Both the position numbers and the translations under genes were made by a program. A stretch of DNA of 64,000 nucleotides from Gemmatimonadota bacterium (GTDB lineage Bacteria; Gemmatimonadota; Gemmatimonadetes; Longimicrobiales; Gaopeijiaceae), in NCBI GenBank assembly GCA_007121555.1, contig SKKH01000100.1:31952-95951 (forward strand), in the 5' to 3' direction. Position 1 is the stretch's first letter, and each line of letters begins with the position of its first letter. This document shows, piece after piece, positions 44,647 through 53,452 of this stretch. The notes under the pieces are model-generated. The model did no database searches, was not told the origin of the DNA, and saw only the letters and a program-made list of their open reading frames with translations.

Positions 44647-46476
44647 ATGCTTCAGTTCCTGAACGAGCCGCCTCGATACCTCTTCTTCACCGGAAAGGGA
44701 GGGGTGGGGAAGACGTCTCTGGCCACGGCCGGGGCGGTGTCTCTAGCCGATGCCGGTCGCCGGGTGCTCCTGGTGAGTACCGATCCGGCTTCGAATCTGG
44801 GCCAGGTCCTGGAGACCGAGGTCGGCCCTGAGATCCTTCCGGTCCGCCTCGTGCCCGGACTCTCCTCCCTCAACATCGATCCCGAAGGGGCGGCCGAGGC
44901 CTACCGGGACCGGGTCCTGGGGCCGGTGAGGGGGGAGCTACCCGAGTCCGAGGTCCGGAAGCTCGAGGAGCAGCTCTCCGGGGCGTGCACCACCGAGATC
45001 GCCTCCTTCGACGAATTCACCCAGCTCCTGACCCACCCGGGCCATGGGGCCCGGTTCGACCATGTGATCTTCGACACCGCCCCCACCGGCCATACGCTTC
45101 GACTCCTGGAGCTTCCCTCGGCCTGGAGTTCCTTCATGGTCGAGAACCCGGACGGGGCGTCGTGCCTCGGGCCGCTCTCGGGGCTCGAGTCGCAGCGGGC
45201 CCAGTACCTGGCGGCCGTCTCGGCCCTGAACGATCCGGCCCGGACCCTCCTCGTCCTGGTGACCCGGCCCGAAGTGTCGGCGCTGAAGGAGGCGGGTCGG
45301 TCCAGTCGGGAGCTCGAGCGGTTGGGAGTGCGGAACCAGCACCTGGTGGTCAACGGCGTGTTCCGGGCTTCCGACCCGTCGGACCCCTTCGCAAGGGCGA
45401 TGGAAGACCGGGGTCGTGAGGCCCTGGCCGGGATGCCGGAGTCGCTCGAGACCCTTTCCCGGGAGAGCGTCCTCCTTCGCGGGCAGAATCTCGTGGGGCT
45501 CGAGGCCCTGCGCCGGCTCGCACTCCGCGACACTCCCGACCGCAATGTCCACCAGGAGGCTCCGGACCATCCGCCCCGGGAGTCGCCCCCCGAGCCCTCC
45601 CTTCTCGACCTGACGGCGCTGGTCGACGATGTGGAGGCCGACGGTCGGGGCCTGGTCATGACCATGGGGAAGGGCGGAGTGGGGAAGACGACGATGGCGG
45701 CGGCGATCGCGGTCGAGCTGGCCTGTCGAGGTCACCACGTGCACCTCTCGACCACCGACCCCGCTGCCCACATCGAACACGCCCTCCATGAAGCAATCGA
45801 ACACCTCACGGTGAGCCGGATCGATCCGGAGACCGAGACGCGCCGGTACAGCGAAAAGGTCCTGGCCACCCGGGGAAAGGGTCTGGATGAAGAGGGCAGG
45901 CGGCTCCTGGAAGAGGATCTCCGGTCTCCCTGCACCGAGGAAGTGGCGGTCTTCCACGCCTTCTCCCGCCTCGTCCGGGAGGCGGCCCGCGGGTTCGTGA
46001 TCCTGGATACCGCACCCACGGGCCACACCCTGCTCCTCCTGGACCAGACGGGTGCCTACCATCGCGAGGTGCAGCGCCACGCCAGGGACCTGCCCGGGAG
46101 GGCGACCACCCCCCTCATGCGGCTCCAGGATCCGGAGTACACGAAGCTTCTGATCGTCACCCTTCCGGAAACGACACCGGTGTTGGAGGCCGTCAAGCTT
46201 CAGAATGACCTGCGGAGAGCCGAGATCGAGCCCTACGCCTGGATCGTGAATCAGAGCCTTGCCGCCAGTGGTCCCGCCGACCCCCTCCTGGTGGAGCGAG
46301 CCAGCGCCGAGGGCCCACAGATTCAGGCGGTGGCGGACCGCCACGCCGCCCGCACCCACCTCGTGCCCTGGGCCGCATACGAACCCGTGGGCGCCGAGGC
46401 GCTGCAGGCTCTGGTCGGGGGGAGGGCCGTTCTGGAGATGGCGAACGCGGAGCCCGCCCACAGCTCCCCCTCCTGA
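44647..46476 (+). CDS. arsA: Arsenite-transporting ATPase ArsA (two-domain)
   Basis: A 609-residue ArsA with two homologous nucleotide-binding halves. P-loops are GKGGVGKTS at residues 16-24 and GKGGVGKTTM in the second half, and both halves carry the DTAPTGHT signal-transduction motif. The three metalloid-site cysteines are all present: C114 in SGACTTEIASFDEF, C173 in SCLGPLSGL and a third in LRSPCTEEVAVF, at positions close to those of E. coli ArsA (113, 172, 422). It should accept As(III) and drive efflux. Unlike E. coli there is no ArsD chaperone gene and the pump is ACR3 rather than ArsB. It lies between arsR and the pump. Confidence 0.95.
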   Translation: MLQFLNEPPRYLFFTGKGGVGKTSLATAGAVSLADAGRRVLLVSTDPASNLGQVLETEVGPEILPVRLVPGLSSLNIDPEGAAEAYRDRVLGPVRGELPESEVRKLEEQLSGACTTEIASFDEFTQLLTHPGHGARFDHVIFDTAPTGHTLRLLELPSAWSSFMVENPDGASCLGPLSGLESQRAQYLAAVSALNDPARTLLVLVTRPEVSALKEAGRSSRELERLGVRNQHLVVNGVFRASDPSDPFARAMEDRGREALAGMPESLETLSRESVLLRGQNLVGLEALRRLALRDTPDRNVHQEAPDHPPRESPPEPSLLDLTALVDDVEADGRGLVMTMGKGGVGKTTMAAAIAVELACRGHHVHLSTTDPAAHIEHALHEAIEHLTVSRIDPETETRRYSEKVLATRGKGLDEEGRRLLEEDLRSPCTEEVAVFHAFSRLVREAARGFVILDTAPTGHTLLLLDQTGAYHREVQRHARDLPGRATTPLMRLQDPEYTKLLIVTLPETTPVLEAVKLQNDLRRAEIEPYAWIVNQSLAASGPADPLLVERASAEGPQIQAVADRHAARTHLVPWAAYEPVGAEALQALVGGRAVLEMANAEPAHSSPS

Positions 46477-46544
46477 TCGCCTGACCCCTGAAGTCCCCAT
46501 CGCGTTCGGCACCCCCTACAATCCCGACCTGACAGGCGCCCCAG

Positions 46545-47687
46545 ATGTCCGCAAAATCCCCCGTAGACGTTCCAGATGTGCCTCCCAAGAGCGCGTCCAG
46601 TCCGCCTGAATCCGATGCCGATGGGTCCACGGGGGGAGGGATGGGGATCTTCGAGCGGTACCTGAGCGTCTGGGTGGCCCTCTGCATCGTGGCCGGGGTG
46701 GCCATCGGACAGCTCATCCCCATGGTGCCCGAGGTGCTGGGAGGGATGACGGTGGCCCAGGTGAACCTGCCGGTGGCGGTCCTCATCTGGGCCATGATCT
46801 TCCCCATGATGCTCCAGATCGACTTCGCCAGCATCCTGGGGGTGAGGCGCCAGCCCAAGGGGCTCACCGTGACCCTGGTCACGAACTGGCTCATCAAGCC
46901 CTTCACCATGTTCTTCTTCGCCTGGCTCTTCCTGCAGGTGCTCTTCGCGCCCCTCATTGAAGCCGGGCTGGCGCGGGAGTACGTGGCCGGAGCCATCCTG
47001 TTAGGGGCGGCGCCGTGCACCGCCATGGTGTTCGTCTGGAGTCACCTGACCCGCGGCGACCCGGCCTACACCCTGGTCCAGGTGGCGGTGAACGACCTGA
47101 TCATGCTCTTCGCGTTCGCCCCCATCGTGGCCCTCCTCCTGGGGGTCTCGGACATCTTCGTGCCCTGGGACACCCTCCTCCTCTCGGTGGTTCTGTACAT
47201 CGTGATACCCCTGGTGGCTGGGTACCTGACGCGGATCACCCTGATCCGGAAGAAGGGCGCGGTCTGGTTTGATACGGTCTTTCTGCGCCGACTGGGGCCT
47301 TTCACCATTCTGGGGCTCCTGGCCACCCTGGTGCTCCTCTTCTCCTTCCAGGGGGAGGTGATTCTCAACAATCCCCTGCACATCGCGCTCATCGCGGTGC
47401 CCCTGATCATCCAGACGTTCTTCGTCTTCGCCGTGGCCTATGGGTGGGCCTACGCGTGGCGCATCCCCCACGAGGTGGCGGCACCGGCGGGGCTCATCGG
47501 AGCCAGCAACTTCTTCGAGCTGGCCGTGGCTGCGGCCATCGTCCTGTTCGGCGTGACATCGGGGGCGGCGCTGGCCACGGTGGTGGGGGTGCTGGTCGAG
47601 GTTCCCGTCATGCTGGCGCTTGTGCGGTTCGCCAATTCCTCCCGCGACAAGTTCGCACTGCGCGCGGCCGGGGCCGGGGGTGCGTGA
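46545..47687 (+). CDS. acr3: ACR3-family arsenite efflux permease
   Basis: A 380-residue permease with about ten transmembrane helices. Family blocks are VAIGQLIPMVPEV, the mid-membrane GAAPCTAMVFVWS with the conserved cysteine needed for transport, and GASNFFELAVAAAIVLFG near the end. It should export arsenite, here presumably energised by the ArsA ATPase. The first 30 residues are a Ser/Pro/Asp-rich tail unlike the core. Its TGA stop overlaps the start of the next gene (TGATG). Confidence 0.95.
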   Translation: MSAKSPVDVPDVPPKSASSPPESDADGSTGGGMGIFERYLSVWVALCIVAGVAIGQLIPMVPEVLGGMTVAQVNLPVAVLIWAMIFPMMLQIDFASILGVRRQPKGLTVTLVTNWLIKPFTMFFFAWLFLQVLFAPLIEAGLAREYVAGAILLGAAPCTAMVFVWSHLTRGDPAYTLVQVAVNDLIMLFAFAPIVALLLGVSDIFVPWDTLLLSVVLYIVIPLVAGYLTRITLIRKKGAVWFDTVFLRRLGPFTILGLLATLVLLFSFQGEVILNNPLHIALIAVPLIIQTFFVFAVAYGWAYAWRIPHEVAAPAGLIGASNFFELAVAAAIVLFGVTSGAALATVVGVLVEVPVMLALVRFANSSRDKFALRAAGAGGA

Positions 47688-48049
47688 TGGCCGCCGCGAG
47701 GAGGAATCGATTCCCCATGCCCAGCGCATCCAGCGAGCCCGGAACACCGAGCCCGCCCGTGCAGCTCACCGCCGAGGCCCGGGAGTACATCCGGGAGAAG
47801 GGAGGGTCGTTCATGCTGCGGTCCACCCTGAGGCACGGCTGCTGTGGCGGGCGCGTGGAACTGGTGAAGGCGGAGCTGGGCCGGCCCCGGTCCGGTACCG
47901 GCTTTCGCAAGCTTCCCCTTGAGGAGGAGGTCGTCCTGTTCGTGGAGAAGGGGCTCCTGGCGGAGCTGGGTCAGGTGGTGGAGGTCGGCGTGGACCGGCT
48001 CCTGGGGCTTCGATCGCTCTACGTGTCGGGGACTACCAGCCGCATGTAG
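47687..48049 (+). CDS. CC-motif HesB-like small protein in the ars operon
   Basis: A 120-residue protein coupled to acr3 by a TGATG overlap. The core EYIREKGGSFMLRS followed by RHGCCGGRVELV resembles the 'CC/Se motif' small-protein family, whose members have Cys-Cys or Cys-Sec in this position. There is no in-frame TGA here, so this is the all-cysteine form. The C-terminal half ends LLGLRSLYVSGTT. The position in an ars operon suggests a thiol metalloid-binding or redox role; that role is an inference. An alternative start MPSASS lies 30 bases downstream. Confidence 0.6.
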   Translation: MAAARRNRFPMPSASSEPGTPSPPVQLTAEAREYIREKGGSFMLRSTLRHGCCGGRVELVKAELGRPRSGTGFRKLPLEEEVVLFVEKGLLAELGQVVEVGVDRLLGLRSLYVSGTTSRM

Positions 48050-48135
48050 TGTTCCGAGCGGCTGTTGAAGAACCGGAGCGATCATCGTTGGAGACGCCAG
48101 GCCGCCGGCAGAACACTTCAAGGGAACCGCCAATC

Positions 48136-48966
48136 ATGAACGTCTTCAAGCACGTCCTCATCGCGATTGACTTCTCCGAGACCACGGAGTCCCTCCTCCG
48201 CTCCGCCCACGAGCTGAGGGAGCTGAGGGAGCTGGGGGTGGAACGGGTGACCCTCCTTCACGTTCAGCCCGTCGGGTATCCGGGGGCTCCCCAGGTGACC
48301 CACCAGCCCCGGTACGTCGAGCGGCTCCAGGAACTGGGCGCCGGACTGGAGTCGAGTGGGTTCGAGGTGGAGCCCATGGTCCGGGCGGGGCCTCCCGGCT
48401 CCGAGATCGCGGCCGTCGCGAGCGAGTTGGGGGCTCACCTGATCCTGCTCGCGGCCCACGAACATGGGCGCGTCCTTCGCGGACTCCTGGGCTCGGTCGC
48501 CTCCGAAACGCTGCAGCACGCCACCGTGCCAGTCCTCCTGGCGCGGTTCCCTCGCACTGGGGGAGAACCGCCCGGAGGTTCTCCCTTTCGAGTTCGGACC
48601 ACATACAGCCAGCCCCTCCTGGCCACGGATGGCTCCGAGTCGGCCAGAGGCGCCGAGGCCCTCGCCCGTCAGCTCTCAGCCCGAGCCCACCACACCATCC
48701 TGGTGACCGTACATGAGGGGACGGACCAGCAGGAGGGTCACTCCGACCTGCAGACGTTGGCACAGGGGTTCGAAGGTGAAGTGGAGGTACGTGTGGAGCG
48801 CGGCCGACGGGCATCGGAGGAGATCGGGCGCGTGGCCGAGGAGGAAGAGGCCACCCTGATCCTGATGGGCCGGACGGGCCGCGGGGGCATCGTCGACCGA
48901 CTCCTGGGCTCCACCGCCGAGCATCTCGCGCAGCAGGTGGGGTGTTCCGTCCTGGTCGTACCCTGA
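48136..48966 (+). CDS. Tandem universal stress protein
   Basis: A 276-residue protein with two UspA domains. The first begins KHVLIAIDFSETTESLL; the second ends GRTGRGGIVDRLLGSTAEHLAQQVGCSVLVV, which contains the ATP-binding pattern G-x2-G-x9-G(S/T). The start at 48136 excludes a 29-codon extension in the track. It follows the CC-motif gene by 86 bases on the same strand and may be part of the arsenic transcript. The role is presumably stress survival. Confidence 0.88.
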   Translation: MNVFKHVLIAIDFSETTESLLRSAHELRELRELGVERVTLLHVQPVGYPGAPQVTHQPRYVERLQELGAGLESSGFEVEPMVRAGPPGSEIAAVASELGAHLILLAAHEHGRVLRGLLGSVASETLQHATVPVLLARFPRTGGEPPGGSPFRVRTTYSQPLLATDGSESARGAEALARQLSARAHHTILVTVHEGTDQQEGHSDLQTLAQGFEGEVEVRVERGRRASEEIGRVAEEEEATLILMGRTGRGGIVDRLLGSTAEHLAQQVGCSVLVVP

Positions 48967-49027
48967 GAGACGCACGTCTTCTCCATGAGCACGCAAAGCT
49001 TCCCGCAACCCATACCAGGAGGATCCG

Positions 49028-49798
49028 ATGAAGCTGGCCCTCATGAGTGACATCCACGCCAACCTCCCGGCGCTGGAAGCCGTCCTGGCCGACCTGGAGG
49101 AACGCGCACCGGATCAGGTGGTCTGCCTTGGCGATCTGGTCGGATACGCACCCTGGCCCGATGAGGTGATCTCCGCCATCCGGAGCCGGGGCATCGTGAC
49201 CATCGCCGGCAACTATGACGAGGGCGTGGGCCTCAACTCCGACGACTGCGGCTGCGCCTACCAGACGGACGAGGACCAGGCCCGAGGCGAAGAGAGCATC
49301 GCCTTCACGAATCGGAGGATCTCGGATCGGAACCGGCACTACCTTCGCACCCTTCCCCGCCATCTCCGGTTTACCCTTCGGGCCGGACGAACCGAGGGCG
49401 CTGAGCCCTTCGAGGTCCTCCTGGTCCACGGCAGCCCCCGGAAGATCAACGAGTATCTCTTCGAGGACCGCAGCGATGCGAGCCTCCTCCGCATTGTGAG
49501 GGCCGCAGATGCGGACCTCCTCTGCTTCGGCCACACGCACAAGCCCTACCACCGGGTCCTCCCCGACCCGGAGAGCCGCTGGGGAAAGCGGCACGCGGTG
49601 AACATCGGTTCAGTGGGGAAGCCGAAGGACGGCGACCCCCGGTCGTGCTATGCGGTCCTGGAGCTGGATCCGGCCAGGGAAGTCCCCGTCGAGGTGGAGT
49701 TCGTCCGGGTCAGGTATGATGTGGAGCGGGCGGCCCAGGCCGTGGAGGAGAGTCCGCTGCCCGACGCCTTCGCCGAAGCTCTCAGGACCGCGCGGTAG
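49028..49798 (+). CDS. Metallophosphoesterase (YfcE/calcineurin-like)
   Basis: A 256-residue calcineurin-like phosphoesterase. Metal ligands are visible in order: SDIHAN, GDLVGY, GNYDE (Tyr in place of the usual His), HGSP and GHTHKP. It is probably a phosphodiesterase or protein phosphatase. It is preceded by 61 bases after the universal stress protein and shares its direction, so it may belong to the same transcript. Confidence 0.88.
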   Translation: MKLALMSDIHANLPALEAVLADLEERAPDQVVCLGDLVGYAPWPDEVISAIRSRGIVTIAGNYDEGVGLNSDDCGCAYQTDEDQARGEESIAFTNRRISDRNRHYLRTLPRHLRFTLRAGRTEGAEPFEVLLVHGSPRKINEYLFEDRSDASLLRIVRAADADLLCFGHTHKPYHRVLPDPESRWGKRHAVNIGSVGKPKDGDPRSCYAVLELDPAREVPVEVEFVRVRYDVERAAQAVEESPLPDAFAEALRTAR

Positions 49799-49889
49799 CC
49801 TGCGGGGCGTGCGGCACCAGGGGTGGCGAAAACGGCGCGGCGGCGGCATCGTTCGCGGACGCCTGCGCCCCCTCCCACAGGAGCTCTCG

Positions 49890-51359
49890 ATGTCTCGGTC
49901 CCCTCGCGTTCCACTCCGCTTCCTCCTCTCCGCTCTCGGAGGACTCGCACTTCTTCCCCTCCTCGCGGGGTCTCCCCAGACGGCGGATCGGACAGCCGGC
50001 GATGCGGGGATCGGTTCGGCGCCGGTCGATCTGGAGGTGGCGTCCGCATGGTTCTCTCCCCTCGCTGCCCTCGATGCCCAGGAGCGACCCTTCGGCACCC
50101 TGCGGGAGCAAGCCGAGGTCCAGCAGGAGTGGCTTCGGCTGCGACTGGAGCGGGTGGCACCTCGCCTGATGCGGGAGCACGGCGTGGACATGTGGATCAT
50201 CCCCTCCAGGGAATACAACGAAGATCCGGTGTTTCAGGCCCTGGTATCACCCACGACTTTCGCGGCCCGTCGCCGCTCGATCTACATCTTCTGCGACCGG
50301 GGCGAAGAGCTGGGCGTGCAGCGCCTTGCGATCGGGGGCACGGACCAGGGGGGCCTATGGGAGGTGATCCGGGAGCCCGACGCCGCCGTGGACGCCCGGG
50401 GCCGCGCCCAGGAGCCCTACGGGTTCGACCAGTGGCGCCTGCTCACCCCGGTGGTGGAGGAGTGCGACCCCCAGCGGATCCAGGTGAACATCTCATACAA
50501 CTACGCCTTCTCCGATGGTCTCAACGCCGGGGAGTGGGAGCAGATGCAGGTGGCGCTGGGGCCGATCTACCGGCATCGGGTCGTCCACGAAGAGCTCCTC
50601 CCCCTCCAGTACATCGAAGAGCGCCTCCCCGAGATGCTGCCCACCTACAGGGAGATGATGGGGTGGGTGCACGAAACCATCGCCACCGCCTTCTCCAACG
50701 AGGTCATCGTCCCGGGGGAGACCCGGACCCAGGACGTGGTCTGGTGGATGCGACAGCAGGTGAACGATGCGGGGATGCAGAGCTGGTTCCAGCCCTCTGT
50801 GAGCGTCCAGCGGAGAGGAGGTGTGGAGGGGTCCAACCCGGTGATCCAGCGCGGCGACGTCCTTCACACCGACTTCGGGATCTACGTGATGGGGCTGGCC
50901 ACCGACACCCAGCACATGGGGTACGTGCTGGCCGAGGGCGAGACCGACGTGCCCGAAGGCCTCAAGGTGGCGCTCCGCAACTCGAACCGGTTCCAGGACA
51001 TCCTGCTGGAGGAGATGGTCCCGGGACGGAGCGGCGACGAGGTGCTGCACGCCAGCCTGGAGCGGATGCACGAGGAAGGGCTGGACGGGACGATGTACAC
51101 CCACCCCATCGGAGACCATGGCCACGGCGCCGGCCCCCTCATCGGCCTCTGGGATCGTCAGGAGGGAGTTCAGGGCATGGATGCGGTGCCCATCCGCCCC
51201 AACACCTGGTTCTCCACCGAACTCCAGGTGACCACCCCCGTTCCGGAGTGGGACGACCAGCCCGTCCGAAGCGCCCAGGAGGAAGAGGCCTACCTGGACG
51301 AGGAGGGCGAGCGCCACTGGGTCCTGGAGCGACAGGAGGAGTTTCACATCGTGAGGTGA
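49890..51359 (+). CDS. Exported M24-family metallopeptidase
   Basis: A 489-residue aminopeptidase-P/Xaa-Pro-like protein. The N-terminal hydrophobic stretch (LRFLLSALGGLALLPLLAG) is a signal peptide. The five M24 metal ligands can be read: Asp in HTDFG, Asp in TDTQH, His in THPIGDHGHGAGP, Glu in STELQVT and a Glu in the last QEEFHI. It should remove N-terminal residues from peptides outside the cytoplasm. The start at 49890 has AGGAG upstream; the track ORF begins in the previous gene. Confidence 0.88.
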   Translation: MSRSPRVPLRFLLSALGGLALLPLLAGSPQTADRTAGDAGIGSAPVDLEVASAWFSPLAALDAQERPFGTLREQAEVQQEWLRLRLERVAPRLMREHGVDMWIIPSREYNEDPVFQALVSPTTFAARRRSIYIFCDRGEELGVQRLAIGGTDQGGLWEVIREPDAAVDARGRAQEPYGFDQWRLLTPVVEECDPQRIQVNISYNYAFSDGLNAGEWEQMQVALGPIYRHRVVHEELLPLQYIEERLPEMLPTYREMMGWVHETIATAFSNEVIVPGETRTQDVVWWMRQQVNDAGMQSWFQPSVSVQRRGGVEGSNPVIQRGDVLHTDFGIYVMGLATDTQHMGYVLAEGETDVPEGLKVALRNSNRFQDILLEEMVPGRSGDEVLHASLERMHEEGLDGTMYTHPIGDHGHGAGPLIGLWDRQEGVQGMDAVPIRPNTWFSTELQVTTPVPEWDDQPVRSAQEEEAYLDEEGERHWVLERQEEFHIVR

Positions 51360-51423
51360 GGGGCGTTTCAGCTGATGTGCGGGTCGGGGAGTGGGGGCGG
51401 TCGCGCCGTCCCCGCAGCTCGAT

Positions 51424-51858
51424 TCAGCGCACGACCCCCTGCACGTAGTCCCTCAGACGGTGGTTCTCGGCTTCCACCTCCTGACGGACGGCGTTGACCA
51501 CGTCGCCGATGGAGATGATGCCCGCGAGGGTGCCTTCGTCCATCACAGGGAGGTGGCGGACCCGATTCCGAGTCATGATCTCCATCACGTACTGGACGTC
51601 GTGGCTCGGCAGGCTGACCATGAGGTCCTGGGTCATCTGACTCTCGACCGACTCGGAGCGGAGCTTCCCCGGATCCCGGCTCGCCAGCCGCAGGATGTCC
51701 CGCTCCGTCAGGATCCCCACCACCTCCTCACCCTGCAGGACGACCAGGGAGCCGATCCCATTGGCCACCAGAAGTTGAAGGGCGTCCATCACCGTGGCGC
51801 CTGGCGAGATCGTGACGACGCCCCTTCCCTTCTTGTCCAGAATCTGTCGGATCTTCAT
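51424..51858 (-). CDS. Two-CBS-domain protein
   Basis: A 144-residue protein consisting of a pair of CBS domains (for example GIGSLVVLQGEEVVGILTER and RHLPVMDEGTLAGIISIGDVV), which bind adenine nucleotides. There is no attached catalytic domain. The start MKIRQIL has GGAGG nine bases before it; the track version adds 27 codons. It is likely to act as an energy sensor on an unknown partner. Confidence 0.88.
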   Translation of the reverse strand: MKIRQILDKKGRGVVTISPGATVMDALQLLVANGIGSLVVLQGEEVVGILTERDILRLASRDPGKLRSESVESQMTQDLMVSLPSHDVQYVMEIMTRNRVRHLPVMDEGTLAGIISIGDVVNAVRQEVEAENHRLRDYVQGVVR

Positions 51859-52044
51859 GGGGAACCTCCTGTTCCGGGCGGAGCGCACGGACGAGAGGTC
51901 GTCCCGGGCGACTCCAGGTGAGACCGTGTGAACCTTCAATATGGGGTGGAGGAGCCTCTGAGCGTAAGACTCGATTGGTTCGATCCCGCAGCCGGTTCGC
52001 CCCGATCAAGGTCGGAATGTCCTGTTACCGTCGTGACGCCTCGA

Positions 52045-52989
52045 CTATGCCGGAGCCATCTCATCCACGTCCTCGACGATCTCGGTCCTCGTCTTCACCG
52101 CTCCCCGCGAGGGAGGAATGATCTCGCCCCGCTGCTGCACGCTGGCCCGGGTGAACGCGGCCCCGAAGAAGATGATCAGGGCCGAGTAGTAGACCCACAT
52201 CAGGACCAGGACGAGCGACCCCGCAGCCCCATAGGTGGAGGCGGGTCCGGCCTGGGTCAGGTAGATGGAGATGAGATATTGACCCAGTACGAAGAGGATC
52301 CCGGTGACCGCCGCCCCCCGCGCCACGTGGGCCCAGCGGAGTCGAACGTCCGGCAGCACCTTGAAGATCATCGCGAAGAGGAGGATGGCCATGAGGAGTG
52401 AGATCCCCAGGTCCAGCCCCGACACCAGGACCGATGGGATGGGGATGAGGTCTTCGGCGAAGCGTACGACGGTCCGCACCGCCATGCTCACCAGGAACGA
52501 GGTCAACAGGAGTAGGCCGATCACCAGCACCATTCCGAACGACACCAGACGAGTGAGGATGAATACGACGATCCCCTTTCGTGACGGACGAGCGGTCACT
52601 CCCCAGATCGAGTTCAAGGCGGTCTGGAGCTGAGCGAACACCGTCGTGGCCCCGAAAAGCACCGCGCCGATGCCAAGTAGCGTAGGCAGGATTCCAGCTT
52701 CCTCGATCCGGGAGCTTCGTACGGCCTCTTCGACCACGCCGGCCGCATCGGGACCGATGAACTGGTCGATCTGGGCGGTGATCTCCCCGCGCACGGCCTC
52801 TTCACCGAAGAAGACGCCGGTGAGGGTGATCACGATGATGAGGAGCGGAGCCAGGGAGAAGAGGGTGTAGAAGGCCAGTGCGCCAGCTAGCTGGAAGGCG
52901 TTCTTCGACGACCAAAGCTCTGCGGAGTCCTTGAGGAGCCTCCAACCGCCTTGCAGCCGGTTCGAGCTTGAGGATCCATCAGATTTCAC
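52045..52989 (-). CDS. YihY/BrkB-family membrane protein
   Basis: A 314-residue protein with about six transmembrane helices. The block NAFQLAGALAFYTLFSLAPLLI at the N-terminus and GPASTYGAAGSLVLVLMWVYYSALIIFFGAAF near the end are the YihY/BrkB signature (formerly annotated as RNase BN). Its function is unknown; the older RNase BN label is wrong for this family. The acidic C-terminal tail is Arg/Glu rich. Confidence 0.9.
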   Translation of the reverse strand: MKSDGSSSSNRLQGGWRLLKDSAELWSSKNAFQLAGALAFYTLFSLAPLLIIVITLTGVFFGEEAVRGEITAQIDQFIGPDAAGVVEEAVRSSRIEEAGILPTLLGIGAVLFGATTVFAQLQTALNSIWGVTARPSRKGIVVFILTRLVSFGMVLVIGLLLLTSFLVSMAVRTVVRFAEDLIPIPSVLVSGLDLGISLLMAILLFAMIFKVLPDVRLRWAHVARGAAVTGILFVLGQYLISIYLTQAGPASTYGAAGSLVLVLMWVYYSALIIFFGAAFTRASVQQRGEIIPPSRGAVKTRTEIVEDVDEMAPA

Positions 52990-53077
52990 AGAACCCCTCC
53001 ATGACGAGATGATTCGAGCGAAGTTGTACCCGAGAGTTTGGGGATCACTCCGGGACTCGACCGAAGCGGCGCCGGGG

Positions 53078-53365
53078 TCATTCCGCAGCCTCCCGGATCG
53101 CCTCCCTGAGACGGGGCCAGACGTAGGGGGCCTGAGTCAGGAACCGAGCACGCTGCTCCGGACGGGAGGCCAGGTAAGCCCAGGCAGCCCTTCCCCCTTT
53201 CGCCCGATTGCATCCCACACACGCGGTCACCAGGTTGCCGGAGCTGTTGTCCCCTCCCCGCATCCGCGGCTCCACATGGTCCACCGATAGCTCCACCTCC
53301 GGGGACGCCTCCCCGCAGTAGACGCAGGTGAAGTCGTCGCGCGCGAAGATCTCGGAGCGATTCAT
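53078..53365 (-). CDS. Small HNH endonuclease domain protein
   Basis: A 95-residue stand-alone HNH domain. The zinc and catalytic residues are in CVYCG, VDHVEPRMRGG, and TACVGCNRAKGG, the classical pattern with a second CxxC pair. Such proteins often serve in defence or intron mobility, but neither a partner nor a phage gene is adjacent. It may be a lone nuclease of unknown role. Confidence 0.87.
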   Translation of the reverse strand: MNRSEIFARDDFTCVYCGEASPEVELSVDHVEPRMRGGDNSSGNLVTACVGCNRAKGGRAAWAYLASRPEQRARFLTQAPYVWPRLREAIREAAE

Positions 53366-53452
53366 CGAGTGAAGGTCGGAGGTTGGGGATCGTGGGCCTG
53401 GGCGGACGCCAGGTAATGGTTCCCAAGAACCCCAGTGTTTCCAACGATATGG

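Noticed and set aside
47687-48049. Selenocysteine insertion in the CC-motif protein
   Set aside because: Both positions of the motif are cysteine codons; no in-frame TGA is present, so no selenocysteine is encoded.
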